A stretch of 37,188 nucleotides of DNA, taken from the NCBI GenBank assembly GCA_021793575.1, contig JAJYSM010000029.1:1-37188 (forward strand), given 5' to 3'. The DNA comes from Pseudomonadota bacterium. GTDB lineage: Bacteria; Pseudomonadota; Gammaproteobacteria; Xanthomonadales; Rhodanobacteraceae. Below the pieces are notes generated by a model, which was not told where the DNA came from, made no database searches, and worked only from the letters and a program-made list of their open reading frames with translations. Shown piece after piece: positions 28,929 to 37,081 of the stretch; the first letter of the stretch is position 1; each line of letters starts with the position of its first letter. Position numbers and translations under genes: made by a program.

Positions 28929-29340
28929 CCCCGCGCAGAAGCAGCCCTTCTGCTGGCCGGTGCGGGTGTACTGGGAAGACACCGACGCCGGCGGCGTGGT
29001 TTATCACGCCAGCTATCTGCGTTTCATGGAGCGCGCCCGCAGCGAATGGCTGCGCGGGCTGGGCATCGACCAGTCCGCGTTGAAGCAGGCCACCGGACTG
29101 GCGTTTCTGGTGCGCGCGATGCACATCGACTTCCTCCAGGCCGCCCTGCTGGATGATGAACTGTCGGTCACGGTGGAAGTCAAACAGCGGCGCGCAGCCA
29201 GTATCCTGTTCGACCAGAGCATCACCCGTGCCGATGGCAGCCGGCTGATTCGCGCCGAGGTGCGGGTGGCCTGCGTGGATGTGCTGCGCATGCGTGCGGC
29301 GCCGATTCCGACCGATCTTTTTCCCGAACCCGCTCCCTGA
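28921..29340 (+). CDS. ybgC: Tol-Pal system-associated acyl-CoA thioesterase YbgC
   Basis: YbgC is a hot-dog-fold thioesterase encoded at the head of tol-pal operons. In E. coli it acts on acyl-CoA and associates with phospholipid synthesis enzymes. The 139-residue protein has the catalytic region [19 protein letters not shown] (Asp near residue 20), then [12 protein letters not shown]. The start overlaps the ruvB end, suggesting coupled translation from the ruvB message. tolQ follows after 32 bp with a GGCGGAG ribosome site. Confidence 0.94.
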
Positions 29341-29372
29341 CCCCAAGCCGACTGGCGGAGAACCTTCAAGCA

Positions 29373-30059
29373 ATGAACGGTGGACTGAACATTTTCTCGC
29401 TGATCGCGGATTCGAGCTGGCCGGTGAAGCTGGTGCTGCTGGCGCTGCTGGCGTTCTCCTTCATGTCGTGGGTCATCATCATCCGCAAGTACGCGCAGAC
29501 CAAGGCGGCGATGGAGAGCGCCGAGGCGTTCGAGGAGCGCTTCTGGTCCGGCGGCGATCTGGCCCAGCTGTTCCGCGAGGTCAGCAACCGCGGCGCCAGC
29601 AACGGCGGCATCGAGAACATCTTCGAGTCCGGCTTCCGCGAATTCGCCCGCCAGCGCCAGCGCAAGAGCCATGATGCGCGCAGCGTGATCGAGAGCTCCG
29701 AGCGCGCCATGCGCGTAGCCGGCTCGCGCGAAATCGGTCTGCTCGAACGGAATCTGGAGTTTCTCGCCAACGTCGGTTCGATCAGCCCCTACGTGGGTCT
29801 GTTCGGCACCGTGTGGGGCATCATGGGCGCGTTTCAGGGCCTGGGCGAGATGAAGGATGTGACCATCGCGGTGGTCGCACCGCACATTTCCGAGGCGTTG
29901 ATCGCCACCGCCATGGGCCTGTTCGCCGCGATTCCGGCGCAATGGATGTACAACCGGTTCGCCACCAAGGTCGAGCGTATCGCCTCGCATTACGAGGTGT
30001 TCCAGGAGGAGTTTTCCTCGGTGCTGCAGCGGCAGATCCAGACCGACGACGCGGCCTGA
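29373..30059 (+). CDS. tolQ: Tol-Pal proton channel subunit TolQ
   Basis: TolQ forms with TolR the proton-driven motor of the Tol-Pal system, needed for outer-membrane constriction at division. The 228-residue protein has three transmembrane segments. The first is near the N-terminus (LVLLALLAFSFMSWVIII); two lie in the C-terminal half (ISPYVGLFGTVWGIMGAF and ALIATAMGLFAAIPAQWMYN). The ExbB/TolQ/MotA signature is present. It is followed by tolR after 14 bp. Confidence 0.96.
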   Translation: MNGGLNIFSLIADSSWPVKLVLLALLAFSFMSWVIIIRKYAQTKAAMESAEAFEERFWSGGDLAQLFREVSNRGASNGGIENIFESGFREFARQRQRKSHDARSVIESSERAMRVAGSREIGLLERNLEFLANVGSISPYVGLFGTVWGIMGAFQGLGEMKDVTIAVVAPHISEALIATAMGLFAAIPAQWMYNRFATKVERIASHYEVFQEEFSSVLQRQIQTDDAA

Positions 30060-30073
30060 GCGGAGCAGCCGTC

Positions 30074-30521
<448 letters not shown>

Positions 30522-30535
<14 letters not shown>

Positions 30536-31466
30536 GGCGACGCCGAAGGCGGTCGTGCTCTCCGCCATCCTGCATATCGGCATCGTGGGGTTTCTGTTCC
30601 TCGCGATCCTGCCGTGCTCGAGCTACGAGGCGTTCTTCGACGCGCTGGGCCTGCCGGCCTGGATGAATCCGATCACCTGCTCGAAGCCACTGCAGCTGCA
30701 GGGTCCGATCATCGAGGCCACCCTGATCGGTCCCACCGGCAGTCCGCCGCCCAAGGCGGTGAAGGCCAAGCCGGTGCCGCACTCGGTGCCGTCGCCGCCC
30801 TCCGTGCCACCCCCGCCGCCGCCGCCCACGCCCGACAAGCCGGTGGTGAAGGCGCTGCCGCCGCCGCCCGACCATCCCGATGTGAAGGATCAGGAGAAGG
30901 TGGTGGAGGACGCCGCGCTGCAGGCTGAGGCCAAGCAACTGCAGGAAGAAAAGCAGCGCCAGCGGCAGTCCGAGCTGGATGCGCAGGCAGCCAGGCAAAA
31001 GGCGGAAAAGCAGAAGCAGCTGGACGAGATTTTCAAGAAGATGGACCAGGCGGCAGCGCAGACCAAAAAGCTGGACAATACGGCGCGTCAAGCCAAGCAG
31101 CAGATGGCCGACCTGAAGAATGCCCAGGCTGACGGCCAGCCCGACCTGCCCAACACCGCGCAGCGCCAGACCGGCAACAACAGCCCCCAAAGCAACTTGA
31201 GCGACGCCTACGCGGCCGCCATTCAGAATGCGGTCACACCGAACTGGCTGCGGCCGGATAACATGCCGGATGTCCCGTGCGTGGTGCATATCGTGCAAAT
31301 GATCGGCGGCGACGTGATGAGCGCCAAGGTCGATCCCAGCTGCCCCTACGATGACGCCGGCAAGCGCTCGATCGAGAATGCGGTACTCCGGACCAAGACC
31401 CTGCCTTACAAGGGTTTCGAGAGCGTGTTCAGTCGCGACATCACCCTCACCTTCAGACCGCAATGA
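30522..31466 (+). CDS. tolA: Tol-Pal energy transducer TolA
   Basis: TolA links the inner-membrane TolQR motor to Pal and TolB across the periplasm. The 314-residue protein has an N-terminal membrane anchor (AVVLSAILHIGIVGFLFLAI), a Pro-rich stretch (VPSPPSVPPPPPPPTPDKP) and a long Gln/Lys/Glu/Ala helix (about residues 120-215). The C-terminal TolA domain III (AAIQNAVTPNWLRP ... DITLTFRPQ) has a Cys pair that could form a disulfide. Two extra Cys (PCSSYEAFF and ITCSK) lie just after the anchor, in the periplasm; I do not know their role. The ATGA overlap with tolB indicates coupling. Confidence 0.93.
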
Positions 31467-32794
31467 TCAAACCCATGCGCAAACTCAGTTCACGCTTCGC
31501 CCTCATCCTGCTGGCCATGGCGGCCCTGCTGGCCGGCCCCGTTGCGGCCCAGTCGCTCAACGTCGACATCGTCGGTGGGCTCAAGACGGCCACCCCGATC
31601 GTGGTGGTGCCGTTCGCCCAGCAGGGCGGCACGCCGCTGCCCACCGACGTCGCCGACGTGATCCGCAACGACTTCAACCGCTCCGGCAAGTTCCGCGCGC
31701 TGGCCAAGAGCGACATTGTCGAGCAGCCCTCGCGCGGGGCGGACATCAAGTTCGCCACCTGGCGCCTGCTGAAGCAGGACTACATCACCGTCGGGCGCAT
31801 CATTGACGCCGGCGGCGGCATGCTGCGGGTTGAATACGAGCTGTGGGACGTCAACAAGCAGCAGAGCCTGCTGGCCCAGGCGTTCACCGCACCGGCCGGC
31901 GACCTGCGCGGCGTGGCGCACCAGATCGCCGACCAGATCTACCAGAAGATCACCGGCGTGCGCGGTGCGTTCTGGACGCGCATCGCCTACATCACCGCAG
32001 TGGGCCTGGGCGACCACACCACCTATTCGCTGATCGTGGCCGACTCGGATGGCTACAACCCGCAGGTGGTGGCGCGCTCCAAGGAATCGCTGCTGTCGCC
32101 GGCGTGGTCGCCGGACGGCAAGAAGATCGCCTACGTCTCGTTCGAAAGCGGCAACTCCAACATCTACGTGCAGGACATCACCACCGGTTCGCGCCAGCTG
32201 GTGGAATCCCACCCCAGGGGCATCAACGGCGCCCCGGCGTGGTCGCCCGACGGCACCAAGCTGGCGGTGGCGCTGTCGTTTGCGGGCAATCTCAACATTT
32301 ACGTGCTGGATCTGGCCACCCGCAAGGAAACCCGGCTGACCACCAATAACCTGGCGATCAATACCGAGCCGGTTTGGGCGCCGGATGGCCAGAGCATCTA
32401 CTTCACCTCCGACCGTTCCGGTCAGCCGCAGATCTACCAGATCCCGGCCACCGGCGGCAGCGCCCAGCGGATTACGTTCCAGGGCCAGAACAACGCCAAG
32501 GCGGCGGTGAGCTACGACGGCAAGCAACTCGCCATGGTGCAGGGCAACGGGAACGTGTATCGTATTGCCATCATGGATCGCAGCTTGGGTGACCAGGTGC
32601 GTTTCCTCTCGCCGGGTCCGCTCGACGATTCCCCGAGTTTCGCTCCAAACGCCAGCATGCTGCTGTATGCCGCCACGGATGGGCGACGCGGTGTTTTGTA
32701 CGCTGTTTCGAATGACGGTCTGGTTCGCCAACGTCTGGTGCTCGCCGACGGCAACGTGCAGGAGCCGGCGTGGGGGCCATATCGACAGCGCTGA
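31463..32794 (+). CDS. tolB: Tol-Pal periplasmic beta-propeller TolB
   Basis: TolB is the soluble periplasmic partner of Pal and TolA. The 443-residue protein has a signal peptide (FALILLAMAALLAGPVAAQ), an N-terminal domain (IVVVPFAQQGGTPLPTDV) and a six-bladed propeller. The propeller repeats show the SPAWSPDGKKIAYVS, GAPAWSPDGTKLAVALS and EPVWAPDGQSIYFTSDRSG pattern. Its ATG overlaps the tolA stop. A 248-bp gap then separates it from pal; it holds a hairpin and a palindrome but no gene. Confidence 0.96.
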   Translation: MIKPMRKLSSRFALILLAMAALLAGPVAAQSLNVDIVGGLKTATPIVVVPFAQQGGTPLPTDVADVIRNDFNRSGKFRALAKSDIVEQPSRGADIKFATWRLLKQDYITVGRIIDAGGGMLRVEYELWDVNKQQSLLAQAFTAPAGDLRGVAHQIADQIYQKITGVRGAFWTRIAYITAVGLGDHTTYSLIVADSDGYNPQVVARSKESLLSPAWSPDGKKIAYVSFESGNSNIYVQDITTGSRQLVESHPRGINGAPAWSPDGTKLAVALSFAGNLNIYVLDLATRKETRLTTNNLAINTEPVWAPDGQSIYFTSDRSGQPQIYQIPATGGSAQRITFQGQNNAKAAVSYDGKQLAMVQGNGNVYRIAIMDRSLGDQVRFLSPGPLDDSPSFAPNASMLLYAATDGRRGVLYAVSNDGLVRQRLVLADGNVQEPAWGPYRQR

Positions 32795-32966
32795 TTTTTT
32801 TGCTTGCTGCAGTGCGCAAGTACTGCGACATGATGCCCAAGGATCGGGCCCGAACGGCGCCTCGTGCGCGTGTCGGTTTCCGGTGGTGACGCCTCGCCGG
32901 GTCATTGCCAGTCAGAGCGACCGTGCAGCGGCATTCACGGCCGCTCTTTCACGTGTCAAAATAACA

Positions 32967-32980
32967 GCCGGTTAACCGGC
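32967..32980. promoter_or_regulatory. Perfect 14-bp palindrome upstream of pal
   Basis: GCCGGTTAACCGGC is a perfect palindrome 63-76 bases before the pal ATG, in the tolB-pal gap (32795-33042). The AT-rich run TCAAAATAAC directly upstream could hold a promoter. The gap also has a hairpin AGCGGC/GCCGCT around 32926-32945. A separate pal-cpoB transcript is likely (inference). Confidence 0.4.
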
Positions 32981-33042
32981 GTCGCTGTCCCGTAACCATG
33001 ATCTCATCGTTTGTCGGAACTCAACCCGTAAGGAACGTCACC

Positions 33043-33552
33043 ATGAATAAGACCGTTCGCGTCGCCCTGGTCGCCCTGCTCTGCGTTGGCGCGGCCGCTT
33101 GCACCAAGAAGCAGGAAGTCAAGCCGCAGCAGCCCGCTCCGGAGCCGGCTGCCCAGACCCAGGCTCCCGTATCCAATGGCAAGTACACCCCTGCCGATCT
33201 CACTACCGATGCGTGCCTGCGTCAGCGCGTCGTGTACTTCGATTTCAACAAGACCGAGATCAAGCCGGAGTTCCAGCAGATCATGGCGTGCCACGCCAAG
33301 TACTTGCAGGATCGCCCGACCGCGCAGGTTCGCCTGGAAGGCAACACCGATGAGCGCGGCACGCGCGAGTACAACCTCGGTCTCGGCGAGCGTCGCGGCA
33401 ATGCCGTGTCCAGCGCGCTGCAGGCGGACGGCGCCTCGGCCAGCCAGCTGAGCGTGATCAGCTACGGCAAAGAGAAGCCGGTGTGCCGTGAGCACAACGA
33501 GGACTGCTGGAGCAAGAACCGCCGCGTCGAGATCGTCTACACGGCAGAGTAA
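33043..33552 (+). CDS. pal: Peptidoglycan-associated lipoprotein Pal
   Basis: Pal is the abundant outer-membrane lipoprotein that anchors the membrane to peptidoglycan and binds TolB. The 169-residue protein has a lipoprotein signal (VALLCVGAAAC, lipid Cys at residue 20), a flexible Pro/Gln linker and an OmpA-like domain (YFDFNKTEIKPEF; VRLEGNTDERGTREYNLGLG; SKNRRVEIVY) with the Asp and Arg that bind diaminopimelate. The ATG at 33043 has AAGGAA upstream; the in-frame ATG 32998 would spoil the signal peptide. Confidence 0.96.
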   Translation: MNKTVRVALVALLCVGAAACTKKQEVKPQQPAPEPAAQTQAPVSNGKYTPADLTTDACLRQRVVYFDFNKTEIKPEFQQIMACHAKYLQDRPTAQVRLEGNTDERGTREYNLGLGERRGNAVSSALQADGASASQLSVISYGKEKPVCREHNEDCWSKNRRVEIVYTAE

Positions 33553-34406
33553 TGATGAAGCGACTGGCTAACAGCTTGACAGCCAGGATCAGCATGGCAG
33601 GCGCTCTCGCGTCTGCCGTGCTGCTCGCGCTTCCAGTGTCCGCGCAGGATTCGCGTCTGAGTCTGGCCGACCGCGTGGCGCGACTGGAGCAGCAGGCACA
33701 GAACAAGGATCAGGGCGTCGGCCTGGTCAATCAGATTTCGCAGTTGCAGCAGCAGCTGCAGCAGCAAGAAGGCAAGATCGAGGAGCTGCAGCACCACCTG
33801 CAGGAACTCGACGAAAAGAGCAAAGCCCAGTACACCGATCTCGATTCCCGGCTCGCGCGTCTGGAAGGTGGACATCCAGCCGCTGCCAACGCAGCTGCGG
33901 CCGCGGTCGGTGTGCAGGTCGGTAGCGCGCCTCAATCCGGCGCACCGGCCAATGCAGCCAACGCCGTCCCTGCCAGCAGCGCATCCAGCGCCGGAGCCGG
34001 CAATGCTGCCGATCAGGCAACGGTGCAGGCGGCGTACGACGTGGCCTTCAATTCGCTGCGCTCAGGCGATTACGCGCAGGCATCGCGGCAGTTCCGCAGC
34101 TTCATCCAGCAGTACCCGGATAATCCGCTCACCCCCAACGCCTATTACTGGCTGGGCGAGTCGTATTACGTCACCATGAATTATCCGGTGGCGCTGGAAG
34201 CGTTCCAGCATCTGGTGAGCCAGTTTCCGCAGAGTGAAAAGGCGCCCGATGCCCTGCTCAAGGTCGGCTACAGCCAGCTTGAGCTGAAGCAGACGGCGGC
34301 GGCCAAGGCCACGCTCACCGCTGTCACAAGCAAGTATCCGGGCTCGCATGCGGCCAGTCTGGCGCACGAGCGCCTGCAACGGATCCAGCTGCAGTCGGCC
34401 AACTGA
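33552..34406 (+). CDS. cpoB: Cell-division coordinator CpoB (YbgF)
   Basis: CpoB is a periplasmic TolA-interacting protein that couples outer-membrane constriction to septal peptidoglycan synthesis. The 284-residue protein has a signal peptide (AGALASAVLLALPVSAQ), a coiled-coil trimerisation region rich in Gln (QISQLQQQLQQQEGKIEEL), an Ala-rich linker and three TPR units (AYDVAFNSLRSGDYAQASRQF; YYWLGESYYVTMNYPVALEAF; LLKVGYSQLELKQTAAAKA). Its start overlaps the pal stop by one base (TAATG), with a second ATG directly after. Confidence 0.95.
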   Translation: MMKRLANSLTARISMAGALASAVLLALPVSAQDSRLSLADRVARLEQQAQNKDQGVGLVNQISQLQQQLQQQEGKIEELQHHLQELDEKSKAQYTDLDSRLARLEGGHPAAANAAAAAVGVQVGSAPQSGAPANAANAVPASSASSAGAGNAADQATVQAAYDVAFNSLRSGDYAQASRQFRSFIQQYPDNPLTPNAYYWLGESYYVTMNYPVALEAFQHLVSQFPQSEKAPDALLKVGYSQLELKQTAAAKATLTAVTSKYPGSHAASLAHERLQRIQLQSAN

Positions 34407-34416
34407 GGCAGCAGCG

Positions 34417-35106
34417 GTGGCAAGCAGCACAGCCGCGCTGCCGGCGTCGGCCCATCGCGTCGCTCAGCCGCGGCTGCGCATCACCGAGATCTTCCACTCG
34501 ATCCAGGGCGAGGCCGATGCCATCGGCTGGCGCAGCGTGTTCGTGCGCCTGACCGGCTGCCCGCTGCGCTGCGTGTGGTGCGACACCGAGTATGCGTTTC
34601 ATGGCGGCGACTGGCACACGCTCGACGACATCCTCGCCGAGGTGGCCTCGCACGGCGCCAGTCACGTCTGCGTGACCGGCGGCGAGCCGCTGGCGCAGAA
34701 GCGTTGCGTGCAGCTGTTGCAGCAGCTGTGCGATGCGGGTTACCAGGTGTCGCTGGAAACGTCCGGCGCGCTGGATGTCTCCGCCGTCGATCCGCGCGTG
34801 CGCAAGGTGATGGATCTGAAGGCGCCCGATTCGGGCGAATGCGCGCGCAACCTGTGGTCGAACCTGGATCATCTGCTGCCGCACGACCAGCTCAAGCTCG
34901 TGATCGCCAGCCGCGCGGATTACGAGTGGGCCTGCGCAACGCTGATCGAGCGCGCGCTGACGCAGCGCTGCATGGTACTTTTCTCGCCGGTGCACGGCGC
35001 GGTGGAGCCGCGCGCGCTGGCCGAATGGATCATCGCCGATCGGCTGCCGGTGCGGTTTCAGCTGCAGCTGCACAAATTGCTGTGGAACGATGCCGCCGGG
35101 CATTGA
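34417..35106 (+). CDS. queE: 7-carboxy-7-deazaguanine synthase QueE
   Basis: QueE is a radical-SAM enzyme that makes 7-carboxy-7-deazaguanine, a queuosine precursor. The 229-residue protein has [20 protein letters not shown] and the cluster motif CPLRCVWC (CX3CX2C), which carries the 4Fe-4S cluster. [21 protein letters not shown] and [11 protein letters not shown] follow. The GTG at 34417 is preferred, 10 bp after the cpoB stop; ATG 34348 would overlap cpoB. The pal-cpoB-queE-queC-tRNA-Lys order is also known from Pseudomonas. Confidence 0.94.
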   Translation: MASSTAALPASAHRVAQPRLRITEIFHSIQGEADAIGWRSVFVRLTGCPLRCVWCDTEYAFHGGDWHTLDDILAEVASHGASHVCVTGGEPLAQKRCVQLLQQLCDAGYQVSLETSGALDVSAVDPRVRKVMDLKAPDSGECARNLWSNLDHLLPHDQLKLVIASRADYEWACATLIERALTQRCMVLFSPVHGAVEPRALAEWIIADRLPVRFQLQLHKLLWNDAAGH

Positions 35107-35179
35107 TCGACGCCCGGGCAGCCCCCGAATTTCGCGTGCCGATGCATTCGCCGGTGCCCTCAGCGTGGAACAGAACTTC

Positions 35180-35869
35180 ATGTCTCAAACCCCTTTGCGC
35201 AAGGCCGTCGTGCTGGTGTCCGGCGGCATGGACTCGGCCGTCACCATCGCGCTGGCGCGCGAGCAGGGCTATCAGGTGCATGCCCTCTGCGTGGCCTACG
35301 GGCAGCGACACGGCTCCGAGCTGGCCGCGTCTGCGCGCGTGTCGCAGATGCTGGGCGCGGTCGAGCACAAGACCGTGGCGGTGGATCTGCGCAGCATCGG
35401 CGGTTCGGCGCTCACCGCCGACATCGACGTACCGCTCGACGGCAGCGGCGCTGATGGTGGCATCCCGGTCACCTACGTGCCGGCGCGCAACACGATCATG
35501 CTGTCGATCGCGCTCGGCTGGGCCGAGGTGCTGGGCTGCAGCGACATCTGGTGCGGCGTCAACGCGGTCGACTACTCGGGTTATCCCGATTGCCGGCCGG
35601 CTTTCATCGAGGCGTTCGAGCGGCTCGCCAACGTGGCGACCAAGGCCGGCGTCGAAGGGGCCGGCATGCGCATCCATGCGCCGCTGATGCGCATGGGCAA
35701 GGCCGACATCGCACGCGAGGGCCAGCGACTCAAGGTGGATTTCGCCGCCACGGTGAGCTGTTACCAGGCTGACGACGACGGCCGCGCCTGCGGCCACTGC
35801 GATGCGTGCCGTCTGCGTGCGCAGGGATTTCGCGAAGCGGGCATCAGCGATCCCACGCGTTATCGCTGA
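35180..35869 (+). CDS. queC: 7-cyano-7-deazaguanine synthase QueC
   Basis: QueC turns the QueE product into preQ0 using ATP and ammonia. The 229-residue protein has the ATP-pyrophosphatase loop [44 protein letters not shown] and the zinc site [10 protein letters not shown] plus an upstream Cys (VSCYQ). The ATG at 35180 fits the family start; the frame is open further upstream. The tRNA-Lys gene lies 65 bp downstream on the same strand. Confidence 0.96.
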   Translation: MSQTPLRKAVVLVSGGMDSAVTIALAREQGYQVHALCVAYGQRHGSELAASARVSQMLGAVEHKTVAVDLRSIGGSALTADIDVPLDGSGADGGIPVTYVPARNTIMLSIALGWAEVLGCSDIWCGVNAVDYSGYPDCRPAFIEAFERLANVATKAGVEGAGMRIHAPLMRMGKADIAREGQRLKVDFAATVSCYQADDDGRACGHCDACRLRAQGFREAGISDPTRYR

Positions 35870-35881
35870 GCGTGCCGTTGC

Positions 35882-35910
35882 TTGTGCCGCTGGGACCCAG
35901 CCCGTAAAAT
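35882..35910 (+). promoter_or_regulatory. Promoter of the tRNA-Lys gene
   Basis: TTGTGC (35882-35887), a 17-base spacer and TAAAAT (35905-35910) form a good sigma-70 promoter. The tRNA begins 25 bases after the -10, so the gene can be transcribed apart from queC. Confidence 0.6.
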
Positions 35911-35934
35911 TGACCGCTTGGATTTTGAAATGAT

Positions 35935-36010
35935 GGGCCGTTAGCTCAGTTGGTAGAGCAGTAGACTTTTAATCTATTGGTCCCGGGTTCGAATCCCGGA
36001 CGGCCCACCA
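35935..36010 (+). tRNA. tRNA-Lys (anticodon TTT)
   Basis: The acceptor arms GGGCCGT (35935-35941) and ACGGCCC (36000-36006) pair fully. The discriminator is A, and CCA is encoded (36008-36010). The D arm (TAGCTCAGTTGGTAGAGCA), anticodon loop CTTTTAA with TTT at 35968-35970, and T arm GGGTTCGAATCCC are all regular. The sequence is close to E. coli tRNA-Lys. The 3' end of this gene is a common integration site, and an integrase remnant lies 69 bp downstream. Confidence 0.98.
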
Positions 36011-36028
36011 GTAATTTCAGTGACTTGC

Positions 36029-36051
36029 GGAAGCGCGGGTTCCTTTTTTTT
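36029..36051 (+). terminator. T-rich terminator after tRNA-Lys
   Basis: A short GGAA/TTCC stem (36029-36032, 36040-36043) is followed by eight T (36044-36051), 34 bp after the gene. The stem is weak but the T tract is clear. Confidence 0.5.
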
Positions 36052-36078
36052 GGGAAACCGTAAAATTCACCGTAAAAT

Positions 36079-36574
36079 TCAGTCCTTCACTGAAGGCTGG
36101 ACGATGGGTACGCTCAGATCGTAGATGTCCATCATGGATTCGGATTTGTGGCCGCTGGCGTGCTGTTTGTCGGCTCGTGTGCCTTCGGTATCGGAGATAC
36201 CTCTGCGCTTCAGGTCGTGAAGGCCAAAGCGTTGGGCCGGAGTGATGGCATGCTCAGTGATCGCTCGTCGAATGAACCGCTGCCACGCCGTATCAAGCGA
36301 GCTCTTTTGCAGCGCGGAGCCATCCTCTGACACGACAAGCGGGCGGTTCTCCGCGCGCAGAGGCACAGGCAGAGACTTTTCCTTCCAGATTGCGTTTCGA
36401 TGGGCGATCAGATGGTCCCACGCAGAACGCATGCGCGGTGTCCAGGCGACGATATTGTCTCGAGATCCCTTCCGGCGGTTAGTCCTCAGGCCGTCGGCAA
36501 GCGCATGGCTCTCGAACAGTGTAATGACTTCAATCCCACGTAGTACACAAAGTTCATTGCATGCCAAAGCATGC
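36079..36574 (-). pseudogene. Tyrosine recombinase (integrase), catalytic-domain remnant
   Basis: Only the C-terminal catalytic part of a phage/ICE-type integrase remains. The first active Arg lies in ELCVLRGIEV, followed by the beta-hairpin Lys block TNRRKGSRDNIV, the His box LHDLKRRGISDTEGTRADKQ, the second His in ASGHKSESMMDIY and the nucleophile Tyr in DIYDLSVP. The core-binding N-terminal domain (about 150-200 residues) is missing. The open frame extends into 36615 only because a CRISPR-like repeat supplies an ATG and 13 codons. The gene points its 3' end at tRNA-Lys, the usual layout for an island integrated there. Activity is unlikely. GC content is lower than in the neighbouring genes. 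Confidence 0.82.
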
Positions 36575-36681
36575 GGCCAACACCGCGCCCCGATCACGAG
36601 GGGATTAAGACTCATCTCGCCCAGGACGGACGCCGCCGAGAAAGGGCCAACACCGCGCCCCGATCACGAGGGGATTAAGAC
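36575..36681. CRISPR. Two-repeat CRISPR-like array (remnant)
   Basis: Two identical 37-base repeats (36575-36611 and 36645-36681, 37 of 37 bases) flank one 33-base spacer (36612-36644). These sizes are typical of CRISPR arrays. The repeat begins GGCCAACACC, has a short CCCC/GGGG inner stem, and ends GGGGATTAAGAC, similar to the ATTGAAAC-type 3' ends of several CRISPR classes. That suggests reading on the plus strand. No cas gene is in the window. With only two repeats, a simple tandem duplication cannot be excluded. Confidence 0.6.
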
Positions 36682-36848
36682 GCCTCCTCGAGGATGCAGT
36701 TTTCCTCGGGTTGCCCAGTGGAATGTCATGGCCGCCGCCGACGACCCTCGCCGTCGCACGGGCCAAGTGCCGCCCGGGACCCCGAAAACGCCCGCCCATT
36801 TCTTGGGTCCAGAGAATCTGGAAATCCAGGCCGGTAGGGGGTGGCAAT
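36682..36848. other. Unassigned stretch between the CRISPR-like array and the IS end
   Basis: I see no supported gene here. The first 30-odd bases could be a second spacer whose closing repeat is lost. The remainder shows no similarity that I recognise, and the open frames on both strands look like chance. Confidence 0.4.
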
Positions 36849-37081
36849 CCAATGCTCTCAACTTAAGCGAAACACCCTCGAAAATGCTTGCTTATTGATG
36901 CGTTGACGGTTACGATGAGTCATCATAACTCATTGATAAATAAAGACTATGAACTCAAACACTCGATCCCGTCTCGCTGCTGTCTGAGTTCGCCTCCTTC
37001 CTGCATTCGCCCGCCCTGATCGATCAGGTCCGCCTGCGTCCTGGCGCCTTCACCCGCCAGCGCTGTTACGACCCGCGTTAA
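36849..37081 (+). mobile_element. Left end of an IS4-like insertion sequence, decayed
   Basis: Bases 36849-36867 are the terminal repeat, exact inverse of 108-126. About 80 bases later an IS4-like transposase start follows, reading out of the window on the plus strand. Both copies therefore have the same orientation. This one is disrupted in its coding part and recognisable only to about 37070; after that the sequence no longer follows the transposase. Confidence 0.65.
36949..37081 (+). pseudogene. IS4-like transposase, frameshifted N-terminal remnant
   Basis: ATG 36949 encodes MNSNTRSRLAAV and then stops (TGA 36985). One frame over, from 36980, the natural continuation LSEFASFLHSPALIDQVRLR and PGAFTRQRC appears, then ends at TAA 37079. 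Together they match, from memory, the beginning of IS4-family transposases of xanthomonads. A small deletion near 36980 explains the frame change. The DDE catalytic core is absent. Confidence 0.65.

Noticed and set aside
36057..36078. Tandem CCGTAAAATTCA units after tRNA-Lys as attachment repeats
   Set aside because: Only two 12-base units, partly similar to the tRNA promoter -10 region; no copy of the tRNA 3' end is present, so no att site can be claimed.
36242..36898. Plus-strand frame of 218 codons over the integrase and CRISPR-like region
   Set aside because: It crosses the integrase, both repeats and the IS end and has no recognisable domain; the integrase motifs lie on the other strand.
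36949..37081. Programmed frameshift in the IS4-like transposase
   Set aside because: The change is not at a slippery sequence, there is an immediate stop, and the second frame also ends after 33 codons; this is decay. IS4-family transposases normally use one frame.
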